A program made the position numbers and the translations under genes. DNA of 59,911 nt from Gammaproteobacteria bacterium (GTDB lineage: Bacteria > Pseudomonadota > Gammaproteobacteria > GRL18). The stretch's first letter is position 1, and each line of letters begins with the position of its first letter. Under the pieces are notes generated by a model. It did no database searches. It saw only the letters and a program-made list of their open reading frames with translations, and was not told where the DNA came from. This document shows, piece after piece, positions 29,112 to 36,944 of the stretch. Location of the stretch: assembly GCA_015488755.1 (NCBI GenBank), contig WFNB01000087.1:1-59911 (forward strand), read 5' to 3'.

Positions 29112-29795
29112 TCACTTAATTGATAATATTGCTCTTGACTCACTGATAGTATGGCTAGAGTCAAGCAAACAACCATTGTTATCAAAGATATATGTGTTGC
29201 CATCAAAATGATGGTAATGATAATTATCAATTTTCCCCCACATTGGGAGTTTGCCATGAGTTTTCTGATAGTGTTTTTTTATTCGTTTTGAAATGTGCTC
29301 AAATACTTTCTTATTTGTTTTGAACATGAGTTCTTGCTTTTTAGGTCTCAATCTTCGATGATTTTCCATAAAGGCAAGTGAAAATATAGGCTGGCTTGTC
29401 CGGTGGAAATTTGTATTAACAAAAATATAACAGCCTTTGATTTTATTATATTCATTTTTTAAAATATCATAATGATTTATTGCATGAATATATAAGTCAG
29501 GATTGATATTTAATACAGAAGAGAGTTTTTTAAGAAACTCTTTGGAATTATAACGAAAGTCATAATGTCCTGATCTTAACCAGTCATAGATCGTGCAGCT
29601 GGAAAGAAATTGTTCTAATGTATCCAGCCCTTTTTGGGTATTGCTATAACCCATAGTATGCAAAATATTATGAATATTAGGATTAGTTTTATTGAGAGTG
29701 CCTGTGAATGGCAACTTTGCTTTTATTTTATTTAATAATTCTCCTGATTCAGGAAAAGAGGAATTGTCATCTTGCTTTGTGGTTAACTTTTTCAT
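29112..29795 (-). CDS. Hypothetical protein
   Basis: I recognise no family in this 227-residue protein. The N-terminal half looks helical (ILHTMGYSNTQKGLDTLEQFL, then FLKKLSSVLNINPDLYIHAINHY). The C-terminal half has IFVNTNFHRTSQPIFSLAF and a histidine-rich stretch NYHYHHFDGNTYIFDNNG. No signal or membrane segment is visible. Another frame overlaps its 3' end (29000-29257) and is probably a shadow. It lies in the AT-rich accessory island, upstream of the phosphatase gene on the same strand, with 113 bp between them. Confidence 0.6.
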   Translation of the reverse strand: MKKLTTKQDDNSSFPESGELLNKIKAKLPFTGTLNKTNPNIHNILHTMGYSNTQKGLDTLEQFLSSCTIYDWLRSGHYDFRYNSKEFLKKLSSVLNINPDLYIHAINHYDILKNEYNKIKGCYIFVNTNFHRTSQPIFSLAFMENHRRLRPKKQELMFKTNKKVFEHISKRIKKHYQKTHGKLPMWGKIDNYHYHHFDGNTYIFDNNGCLLDSSHTISESRAILSIK

Positions 29796-30042
29796 AATAC
29801 TATCTCATAGCCCAAAAGAATAAAACGATGATGGCTGTGCGGGCTATAGACAGGATCAACGCTTTAGCAGATATTTAATGAATCGCCCTGCAAGTTGTTG
29901 TCAATATTAACTCGGCGATGAATGTAAAAACTAGAGTAAAAAATCAGAAAATGTGCTTTGATGTATAAAGTATAAGATATTGAATAGTCATATTATGTCG
30001 TTTAGACTAACAAATTTAATTTTTTTTAAATTAAGTTACTTA
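29796..30042. other. Intergenic stretch in the accessory island
   Basis: About 250 bp of strongly AT-rich sequence between the hypothetical gene and the helicase remnant. I see no ORF, tRNA, clear repeat or terminator in it. Confidence 0.6.
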
Positions 30043-30386
30043 TTAATTTAAAACTGAGGAAAGTGAGTCTTTAATAAGACTTAGTGAACCCATAATATGT
30101 TCACCAAATTCTGTTGTAAATCTTAGAATGGTTGCTGGGAATATAAAGTAGGGGAGGGAGCCCACTATATCTATTTTATAAAGTCTTGCCCTTTCGTTTG
30201 CCAAACTTGTTAAATTAAACATCTTATCAATATCGGCCAGCTTGTCTACAAGCTCGTGATAAAAAAAGAGTTGTCATTTTCATCAAGTCGGCTATCTTTT
30301 AAGTCTTTTGCTAACTCTTCAAAGTTATCAATGCCAAAGAGTGATAATAGATAAGAGTTTAATACTAATTTTTCATTAAATTTCAT
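30043..30386 (-). pseudogene. Frameshifted helicase-like N-terminal remnant
   Basis: The ATG at 30386 begins MKFNEKLVLNSYLLSLFG, then NFEELAKDLKD, which I associate with the N-terminus of a family of large DEAD/SNF2-type helicases. The frame ends at TAG after 46 codons. Adding one base in the A7 run at 30261-30267 restores NDNSFFYHELVDKLADI and keeps the frame open to a TAA at 30043. No helicase motifs follow, and the rest of the frame does not look like helicase sequence, so the gene is both shifted and truncated. The ATG overlaps the last codons of the AlbA_2 gene, showing that the two were once translationally coupled. Family assignment is from memory. Confidence 0.55.
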
Positions 30387-31545
30387 CAGCAGTACTTCTT
30401 GGTATAATACATTTAAATTGCTCTAGTTCTTTATTATTTATAAACTCTACATTGGAGTCTATTTCTAAAATTCTTCTAATACCACTTCCATATCCAGTAA
30501 AAGGAAGTACATTTTTAGCAATTGATGATAAAATTGGATTTCTAGGTATTGATATACCACTTTTAATTTTATCAATAGTTAAAGAATTCGTTAGTTTCCC
30601 CGGACTAATGATCTCAACACGATTATGAAAAATAAAGACCTTAATAGATGAATTGATATAGTAGTCTCTATGAATTAATGCATTTACTACTAACTCAGTT
30701 AATATCACTTCACTAATTTCTAATTTCCCATTTGAGTTAAACTCTTTTTGTATTTGATAATTTCTTAGTTGACTTGTCACAAAACTAACGGCATTGTCTG
30801 CCATAAAGGAGAATGTTCCTTTTAATGTTTTTTCAGATATGTATTTAGTTGTAGATACATCATTACCATCAAAATAACAACAATCTATATAAAAAAGTGG
30901 TGAAAATCTTTGTGGTTCTAAGCCAAATATTAAATTCCCTGCTAATGTTAGATGATTATTTTTTACTAATTCTCTGTTTTCCAATACTTGACTTAAGGAT
31001 GTTTTTTTCAATTTTAATGATTTATATATTTCCACATTGTCTTTTTTCAAAAATTGCATAAACATTTCACTGTTTATATCACTTATATCTGTTGTTGCTA
31101 GTACCTCTTCATCTGCATAAAGTCTTTTAGGTTCAGAAAATAGCCTTTTTAACTCTTCATCAGACATAATTTTTTTATCGGCACCAGCTTTTGTATAATA
31201 AATACCGCTACTTGTTTTATATGGTTTAGAAAATCCACTTTCAATTGCTACTACAACGACTCTCTTATTATCAATAGTGAAATTTTGAGTAAGTGGGTGT
31301 ATAGGTGGTTTTACATTTTCTTGCCCAACATTTCCTACCAGTTGTCCCAGTTTTTCTATCTCTTGTTTTTCTAAACCTAAAATATTTTCATCATCATCTA
31401 CGCCAAATATTATGATACCACCACCTGAGTTAGAGAATGCAACAAATTCTTTTGCTAAATCTTTTGAAGATATTATTTGTTGTTTAAACTGTGTATAGCT
31501 ATCTTCACCGTTAGAGATTTTCTCGATTAATTCTAATTTATTCAT
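30376..31545 (-). CDS. AlbA_2 / Schlafen-type ATP-binding protein with HATPase-like C-terminus
   Basis: The 389-residue protein has an N-terminal AlbA_2 (AAA_4) putative nucleic-acid-binding domain, with KEFVAFSNSGGGIIIFGVDD and IYYTKAGADKKIMSDEE. The C-terminal part has an HATPase_c_4 domain: ELVVNALIHRDYY carries the N-box and GYGSGIRRILE the glycine motif. Such proteins act as regulators or as parts of phage-defence gene sets. The ATG at 31545 with GGAGA just upstream is preferred to the TTG at 31557. Helicase-like remnants lie directly on both sides (31547-31714 and 30043-30386), and a WYL regulator is upstream. Function is not established. Confidence 0.85.
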   Translation of the reverse strand: MNKLELIEKISNGEDSYTQFKQQIISSKDLAKEFVAFSNSGGGIIIFGVDDDENILGLEKQEIEKLGQLVGNVGQENVKPPIHPLTQNFTIDNKRVVVVAIESGFSKPYKTSSGIYYTKAGADKKIMSDEELKRLFSEPKRLYADEEVLATTDISDINSEMFMQFLKKDNVEIYKSLKLKKTSLSQVLENRELVKNNHLTLAGNLIFGLEPQRFSPLFYIDCCYFDGNDVSTTKYISEKTLKGTFSFMADNAVSFVTSQLRNYQIQKEFNSNGKLEISEVILTELVVNALIHRDYYINSSIKVFIFHNRVEIISPGKLTNSLTIDKIKSGISIPRNPILSSIAKNVLPFTGYGSGIRRILEIDSNVEFINNKELEQFKCIIPRSTADEI

Positions 31546-31546
31546 G

Positions 31547-31714
31547 TCATTCTCCAAACATCAACTTCTTAAACTCTTGCTCTATCAACTTAACTTTATA
31601 ATGGTCTTCATCTTTTCTAAGGCTTGATGGTACTATGATAATTATCTTTCTTTTTCTCTCACTCCAATATTGGATAAGAATAAGAGTTGCTTCTACTTGA
31701 TGGGGGCTGGGCAT
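31547..31714 (-). pseudogene. Internal fragment of a SNF2/DEAD-type helicase
   Basis: A 55-codon frame includes TLILIQYWSERKRKIIIIVP followed by SSLRK. This resembles the region after Walker A through motif Ia of SNF2-like helicases, where the pattern is (Q/L)(Y/W)W-x3-(R/K)(R/K)-IL-IVP-x-LRKQW. No Walker A precedes it and no DExH box follows. Its stop is one base from the start of the AlbA_2 gene. It may come from the same ancestral helicase as the remnant at 30043-30386, or from a second one. Confidence 0.45.
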
Positions 31715-31761
31715 TAAAAATTAACTGAGACAGCCTATCAATATAATGTGTTGATAACTTT

Positions 31762-32769
31762 TTATTGGTATGTTTGAGTCATTTTTTTAACAATTTTGGT
31801 GATTTTCTTTCGTAAAGAAATAGGTTTTATTACTTCAATTTTGTCACCAAAGCCTAATACCCACCATAAAAACTGCTCGGTATTTTGTACGGTTGCCTGA
31901 AGTAAATAATGGTTTTTGTCTTTGCTAATGACTTGATCTTTACTTAGAGACAGTTCTCTTACCGATTTTATAACCTTTTTATCAAAATAGGCTTTGAACT
32001 TGATCATTTTTTCACCTTCAGCAGGAAATTGGAATTTTCCTCTGTCTATATACTGCTTGAGTTTAAAGTCGATGGGTGGGGTAAATATTTTATTGGTTAT
32101 TTCAACTGCTTCAATTCGATTTAGGGTAACTTGGCGATAGTCGGTATAATCATTAAATAAACCGATAAAATAAGTCATTTCGCCACGAATGACAAAACCT
32201 AATGTGCTGAAGTGATTTTCTTTACCCTTGTAGAGTAGTTTGACTTTTTTATTTTCAAAAAGTGCCAGTAGCATGGTCTTTTGTATTTGAGGATTGATTT
32301 CAGGCGGTATAAATTGAAGACTTCTTGGGATCATTGCTATTTTTTCTGACCACTTAGCAATTTTTTGTTTTTGTGGGATGGGGTATGTTTTGTCGAGCAC
32401 ACTTTTATATTCTTTGAAATAAGGCGATAAATATTGAATGCTTGATATCGGGAGTAGATTTTTGACGTATTTTTCAATCAATAAAAATGCTAACGCTGTA
32501 TTCAAATCCATTTCTTGTGTCAATGGATTACTTATCAATTTCCATTTTTTTGGTTTTTTGCCTTCACTTTCAAGTAAATTGCTATAGTTATCCTCTAACC
32601 AAGATAAATCTCTTTGAATTTGACGGATGCTTGGTACGCTGTCTTTATTAAAACATTGCTCTAACGCATTGTGTATTTCTGCCGTTGTCTTACCTTGTTT
32701 TGAAAAAGAGAGAATTTTAAGCATCTCAAGATTTCGTAACAAGTATGTTTTATTTATTGTATTGTTCAT
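31762..32769 (-). CDS. WYL-domain transcriptional regulator
   Basis: The 335-residue protein has an N-terminal helix-turn-helix (about 10-60, KQGKTTAEIHNALEQCF...RQIQRDLSWLE). The WYL ligand-sensing region (about 165-240) has KVKLLYKGKENHFSTLGFVIRG read in part, then TYFIGLFNDYTDYRQVTLNRI. A C-terminal WCX-like extension includes LLQATVQNTEQFLWWVLGFGDKIEVI. Proteins of this layout regulate defence loci, DNA repair and other genes; here it lies just upstream of the AlbA_2/helicase remnants. It is also only 30 bp downstream of prc, so it may share that transcript. The regulated promoter is not known. Confidence 0.86.
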   Translation of the reverse strand: MNNTINKTYLLRNLEMLKILSFSKQGKTTAEIHNALEQCFNKDSVPSIRQIQRDLSWLEDNYSNLLESEGKKPKKWKLISNPLTQEMDLNTALAFLLIEKYVKNLLPISSIQYLSPYFKEYKSVLDKTYPIPQKQKIAKWSEKIAMIPRSLQFIPPEINPQIQKTMLLALFENKKVKLLYKGKENHFSTLGFVIRGEMTYFIGLFNDYTDYRQVTLNRIEAVEITNKIFTPPIDFKLKQYIDRGKFQFPAEGEKMIKFKAYFDKKVIKSVRELSLSKDQVISKDKNHYLLQATVQNTEQFLWWVLGFGDKIEVIKPISLRKKITKIVKKMTQTYQ

Positions 32770-32799
32770 TCAATAATAGAAATTGCTGACATGCTAATG

Positions 32800-34962
32800 T
32801 TATTTGTTAACCAGCTTATCTTGTTTTAGATGAATAAAATCAAGCAGGATATGGGCAGACTCTAATAGCATGGTATGGCTGTCTCCCTTTTTCTTATCAT
32901 CTTCTTCGTCTTTGTCGTGATCGTCATTTAAGCCAAGGACATCTTCGTCTTCATCAAGTTCTTTAATATTTTTAAAGGGTTTTTCTCCTTTGGCAATACG
33001 GCGCTTGTTTTCAATAGCCAATTGCTCTTGGCGTGACTTCTGATATTCTTTCTGACGAATTGAAAAATTAAGAGAAACAGTCTTTTTATCTTTTTTCTTA
33101 TCAATACGCTCGATAGTTTCTTGAATGTATAAAAAATCAGGATCATGAGCGACTCGTTTTTTATGCATTTCTTGGAGTGTGGCAAATGTTGTGTTAAGTG
33201 CAGGGAAATTATCATAGTCTACTTTATCTACTTGATCCCATGGCAATGCTTCGGGCAAAGAGCTTTCGCCAATGTCATCTTTATCATATAAGGCAGGGAA
33301 AGTGATATCGGGCAGTACGCCTAAGTTTTGTGTACTGCCACCGGAAACACGATAAAACTTAGCATGAGTCAATTTGAGTTGACCTTGTTCCAAAGGTTGT
33401 AACGCTTGTACGGTACCTTTACCAAAGGTCTGATTACCAATAATTAAACCACGGTTATAGTCTTGGATAGCACCGGCAAAAATTTCAGATGCTGAGGCAC
33501 TTAGGCGATTGACCAAAACAGCTAATGGGCCAGTATAGTCAACACTCTCATCCTCATCTCTGAGCTGGGCTATACGACCGTCTGCGGACTTTATTTGTAC
33601 GGTAGGACCCGATTTTATAAATAAGCCAACCAATGAATTGACTTCTTGTAGGGAGCCGCCACCATCATTTCGTAAATCAATAACCAGACCATCAATGTTT
33701 TTTTCTTTTAATTCTTTAATGAGTTTTTTGACATCACGGGTGGTACTTTTGTAGTTTGGGTCACCTGCTTGAGCGGCTCTAAAATCAATATAAAATGCAG
33801 GGATATCAATAACACCTATTTTTTTCTTCTGGCCATTATTGTCGGTGATTTCAATAATCTCCTGTTTGGCTGCCTGTTCTTCAAGCTTCACGGTGTTGCG
33901 AACAATTTTAATGGTTTTGGTTTTATGCTCATCCTTGCTTTTTTGTGGGATCAGTTCTAAGCGAACCGTTGTGCCTTTTTTGCCCCGAATAAGTTGTACC
34001 ACATCATCCAAGCGCCAGCCAATAACATCAACCAGTTCACCACCGGTTCCCTGACCTACGCTGACAATACGATCACCTGCTTTTAGCTGGCCGGCTTTTT
34101 CGGCAGGGCCTGCTGGAACAAGACGTTTGACTTTGGTGTAGCCATCTTCTGATTGCAACATAGCACCGATGCCTTCAAGTGATAAGCTCATTTGAATATC
34201 AAAATTTTCAGAGACACGAGGTGAAAAATACTGTGTGTGAGGATCGTAAGATTCAGCTAGGGCATTAATATAAATACGAAAAGCATCTTCGCTATTAGTT
34301 TGTTTTATGCGGTTGAGCTGACTTTTGTAACGCTTTATTAGTAATTTCTGAATCTCTTTATCTTTTTTCCCAGCCAGTTTAAAACTAATGATTAGGTTTT
34401 TAAGTTGTTTGCGACTGAGATTGTTCTGTTCAGTAAGATCCTTGGGCCATGCGAGTTTGTCCCGTTTTAAAATTAAGCTTTCATTTTTACTTAAATCCAA
34501 TTCATTAAAATGATTCTCAAGTAAATTTAAGGTGTAAGTAAGCCGTTGAGCATGGCGTTTTTGGTAAAGATTAAAGGCGCCAAAGGCATTATCGAGCTCC
34601 CCCCGACGGAAGTTATTATCAATGAGTAAACGAAAGCGTTCAAATTTTTTGATATCGGAAGCAAGAAAAAATGTCCGGTTAGGATCTAAAAATTTGATAA
34701 ATGCATCAAATACTTTAGATGATAACTTATCATCTAATACCATTTGGCGATAATGTTGATATTGTAGTTGCTTGGCAATAATAAAACTTAGTTTTGCATG
34801 TTCTTTAGCTGGAGCGACAGGATGAATATAATCTTCAGCCTGATAAATTTTGGCTGTGGAGAGTAATGGGGCAATTAAAAAGAGGCTACCGATAGCTAGA
34901 GTAAAGAGTAATCTTGAGTGATTAAGTGATTTTTTTGGAGATAAATTAATAAGTTTAGGCAT
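32800..34962 (-). CDS. prc: Tail-specific periplasmic protease Prc
   Basis: The 720-residue S41 protease degrades misfolded periplasmic proteins and processes lipoproteins and cell-wall hydrolases. A signal-like helix (LFTLAIGSLFLIAPLLSTA) is followed by a helical N-terminal region, a PDZ domain (GIGAMLQSEDGYTKVKRLVP and GDRIVSVGQG), and the catalytic core with the Ser of RLSASASEIFAGA and the Lys of FGKGTVQ. The C-terminal part is helical and ends with an acidic stretch DEDEDVLGLNDDHDKDEEDDKK. The length fits family members. It is divergent from greB across a 272-bp gap. Confidence 0.95.
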   Translation of the reverse strand: MPKLINLSPKKSLNHSRLLFTLAIGSLFLIAPLLSTAKIYQAEDYIHPVAPAKEHAKLSFIIAKQLQYQHYRQMVLDDKLSSKVFDAFIKFLDPNRTFFLASDIKKFERFRLLIDNNFRRGELDNAFGAFNLYQKRHAQRLTYTLNLLENHFNELDLSKNESLILKRDKLAWPKDLTEQNNLSRKQLKNLIISFKLAGKKDKEIQKLLIKRYKSQLNRIKQTNSEDAFRIYINALAESYDPHTQYFSPRVSENFDIQMSLSLEGIGAMLQSEDGYTKVKRLVPAGPAEKAGQLKAGDRIVSVGQGTGGELVDVIGWRLDDVVQLIRGKKGTTVRLELIPQKSKDEHKTKTIKIVRNTVKLEEQAAKQEIIEITDNNGQKKKIGVIDIPAFYIDFRAAQAGDPNYKSTTRDVKKLIKELKEKNIDGLVIDLRNDGGGSLQEVNSLVGLFIKSGPTVQIKSADGRIAQLRDEDESVDYTGPLAVLVNRLSASASEIFAGAIQDYNRGLIIGNQTFGKGTVQALQPLEQGQLKLTHAKFYRVSGGSTQNLGVLPDITFPALYDKDDIGESSLPEALPWDQVDKVDYDNFPALNTTFATLQEMHKKRVAHDPDFLYIQETIERIDKKKDKKTVSLNFSIRQKEYQKSRQEQLAIENKRRIAKGEKPFKNIKELDEDEDVLGLNDDHDKDEEDDKKKGDSHTMLLESAHILLDFIHLKQDKLVNK

Positions 34963-35125
34963 AAATAGTTTCTTAGTTTTTGTATTTGTTCTTTGAGTTA
35001 GCTCATTAAAATAGAAGTCTGTTAGATAAATAAGCGCTGTAAACAGGGCTATTTTTTGTTAACCAATAGTCAATGTATCAATATAAAGGTGTAAACCTAG
35101 TCAGTACTAATAGAGACAAATGATT

Positions 35126-35206
35126 ATGAAAACAGTTCACTACCTTATAATACACTATAGAGTGCTTTTTATGGCAATACTTTTACTATATAGTGACTGT
35201 TTTCAT
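35126..35206. repeat. Inverted repeat between prc and greB
   Basis: ATGAAAACAGTTCACTA at 35126-35142 faces TAGTGACTGTTTTCAT at 35191-35206; the arms differ by one inserted base. Inside are TATAAT (35146-35151) and a second smaller near-palindrome CACTATAGAGTG. It may be a regulatory or transposable hairpin in the divergent promoter region. Confidence 0.75.
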
Positions 35207-35234
35207 GTTTTTAAATGTTTGCAAGGCATAATTT

Positions 35235-35744
35235 ATGGGACGTTATCGGCCACCAAGACCGCCCTCATCAAAATATATTACCGCAGAAGGCAAGTCTCGT
35301 TTAGAAGAAGAGTTACGTTATTTATGGAAAGATAAACGCCCTGTAGTCACTCAGGCAGTCTCTGAGGCAGCAGCTCAGGGTGATCGAAGTGAAAATGCAG
35401 AATATATTTATGGTAAAAAGCAGCTAAGAGAAATTGATGCGCGAGTACGTTTTTTGTCAAAGCGTCTGGATGATATGGTGGTGGTGGATCGTATCCCTAA
35501 AGATACTCAAATCGTGTTTTTTGGTGCTTGGGTTGCGTTGGAGGATGAAGACGGTAATAGTAAACAGTATCGTATTGTTGGTCCAGACGAATTTGATGTA
35601 TCTCAGGGGTTGATCAGTGTTGACTCACCTTTAGCTAAAGCATTGCTGAATAAGCGACAGGGGGATGATATTGTTGTGCAGGGGCCTCGTGGTCAGATTG
35701 AGTATTATCTAAGTCAAGTTCAGTACCAGCCTTTTAGTGGCTAA
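35235..35744 (+). CDS. greB: Transcription elongation factor GreB
   Basis: GreB rescues backtracked RNA polymerase by stimulating transcript cleavage. The 169-residue protein has the N-terminal coiled coil (LEEELRYLWKDKRP) with the acidic tip residues in AAAQGDRSENAEYIYGKK, and the C-terminal FKBP-like domain (QYRIVGPDEFDVSQGLISVDSPLAKALL). The start MGRYRPPRPPSSKYIT is characteristic of GreB rather than GreA. It is monocistronic and convergent with the next gene at 19 bp distance. Confidence 0.95.
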   Translation: MGRYRPPRPPSSKYITAEGKSRLEEELRYLWKDKRPVVTQAVSEAAAQGDRSENAEYIYGKKQLREIDARVRFLSKRLDDMVVVDRIPKDTQIVFFGAWVALEDEDGNSKQYRIVGPDEFDVSQGLISVDSPLAKALLNKRQGDDIVVQGPRGQIEYYLSQVQYQPFSG

Positions 35745-35763
35745 AAGTTATCCTATAGCCTTC

Positions 35764-36096
35764 TTATTTTTGTAAGCTAAATACGGTTTCAGCCGTCTTT
35801 TTATCAATACTGACATGCAGCTCACAATAGGTATTTTCCTGCATGGGATCATCACCACAATTACAGCCAGCAATGATTTCATTAAAAAAAATGCCAACAT
35901 GAATGCGTATATGGGTATCGTTTTCTTCTGCTTTATTGATGAGAGCAGAAATGTTGCTATCATCTGCTTGACCACCCTGACAAGTGGCTTTATTTAATGG
36001 CAGGGTGTCTTTTGGGAGGTTCTCAAGTTCCTGTTTTAGCACTTTTTTGAAGTCTTCATATTCCCAATGCTTTAATGATCGGCTTAGTTTTATCAT
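35764..36096 (-). CDS. Conserved hypothetical protein with a cysteine cluster
   Basis: I recognise no named family. The 110-residue protein ends with a beta-rich domain HIRIHVGIFFNEIIAGCNCG followed by DDPMQENTYCEL. Together with the earlier Cys of KATCQGGQADD there are four cysteines, which could bind metal. There is no signal or membrane segment. It is 18 bp downstream of the DUF971-MoaD gene on the same strand, so the two probably form an operon. Confidence 0.75.
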   Translation of the reverse strand: MIKLSRSLKHWEYEDFKKVLKQELENLPKDTLPLNKATCQGGQADDSNISALINKAEENDTHIRIHVGIFFNEIIAGCNCGDDPMQENTYCELHVSIDKKTAETVFSLQK

Positions 36097-36114
36097 GATT
36101 ATCTATTGGGAACC

Positions 36115-36732
36115 TTATTTTGCCTTTGGGATCAGAGCGATTTCATCACCATGTTCTAATACGGTAAAAAGCTCAGCAAATTCTTTATTAACGGTAAATT
36201 GAATGCTGTCGTCACTGAAGGCACGTTGCCAGCGGTTACCCCGTTTTCTTAATAACTCAAGCAATTGTTCAACGGTATTGACGCCTATGGGTAACTCAAG
36301 CTCTTCTTCCTCTTTAGTAAATTTAATGAGTTTATCCATAAAATAAAGCACTTTGATTGTTGCTGGACCATCGTGGCTGCTATTAATATCACCACGAGTC
36401 AGACAGTGTTGTTCAAGTGTTTTTAGATACTCAGACCAATAAGATTGGTAGTTTTTTCCTAGCTCATAGAGTGTTTGCCAAGAATAAATACCCTGATCAT
36501 AACCATCATCAAAAAATAGCCTTAGAGCATAGCTTCCCTGTGCTTCTATGGAGTCAATATTGACATTGATTTTTCCTGAAACGGGTATGTCAGAGGTTGT
36601 TATTTCAGCTGATTTAGCATGAGTACGTAAATACTCACAACTGAGACGATAATTTTCTCCGGTATCAAAACTGATTTCTAATAAGCGGGATTTTTTATGT
36701 AGATTAATTGCAATTGGATTGTGTTCAGTCAT
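36115..36732 (-). CDS. DUF971 domain fused to a MoaD-like ubiquitin fold lacking the C-terminal diglycine
   Basis: Residues about 5-100 match DUF971 (the N-terminal domain of gamma-butyrobetaine hydroxylase-like proteins): IAINLHKKSRLLEISFDTG, SCEYLRTHAK and the FFDDGYDQGIYSW segment. Residues about 125-205 look like MoaD/ThiS: IKVLYFMDKLI, VNTVEQLLELLRKRG, and FTVNKEFAELFTVLEHGDEI. In MoaD the segment after GDE runs into a terminal GG that is thiocarboxylated; here it ends ALIPKAK with no glycine. It is therefore unlikely to carry sulfur by the usual chemistry. It sits in front of the cysteine-rich hypothetical gene, with palindromic element copy 4 starting 36 bp upstream. Domain assignments are from motif reading. 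Confidence 0.8.
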   Translation of the reverse strand: MTEHNPIAINLHKKSRLLEISFDTGENYRLSCEYLRTHAKSAEITTSDIPVSGKINVNIDSIEAQGSYALRLFFDDGYDQGIYSWQTLYELGKNYQSYWSEYLKTLEQHCLTRGDINSSHDGPATIKVLYFMDKLIKFTKEEEELELPIGVNTVEQLLELLRKRGNRWQRAFSDDSIQFTVNKEFAELFTVLEHGDEIALIPKAK

Positions 36733-36767
36733 ACTCTTTGATTAGCCCTAATTAATTAGTCTTGACT

Positions 36768-36875
36768 CATGAATAGGTACTTAAGGATAACTCTGTGTTT
36801 ATGGAGGCTTTACGGCGTCTTGCATAGTAAACACAGAGTTATCCTACCTTAAAAGTACTTAAGTACCTACCTATG
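36768..36875 (+). repeat. Palindromic miniature element, copy 4 (internally deleted, 108 bp)
   Basis: Both ends match the family (CATGAATAGGTACTTAAG; CTTAAGTACCTACCTATG), as does the inner pair GGATAACTCTGTGTTTA and TAAACACAGAGTTATCC. The central GCCACATGGATGTGGC hairpin is missing, which makes it 44 bp shorter. The flanks AGTCTTGACT (36758-36767) and AGTCTTGGCT (36876-36885) are a 10-bp target duplication with one mismatch. Confidence 0.93.
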
Positions 36876-36944
36876 AGTCTTGGCTAATATGGGGGCAACT
36901 ATTTGAAAATCATAGGCCAAAGACTTAATTTTCCTGTTTGTAAG

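Noticed and set aside
29000-29257. 85-codon minus-strand frame with hydrophobic N-terminus
   Set aside because: Most of it overlaps, in another frame, the better-supported hypothetical gene at 29112-29795; the hydrophobic stretch is a product of the AT-rich antisense reading.
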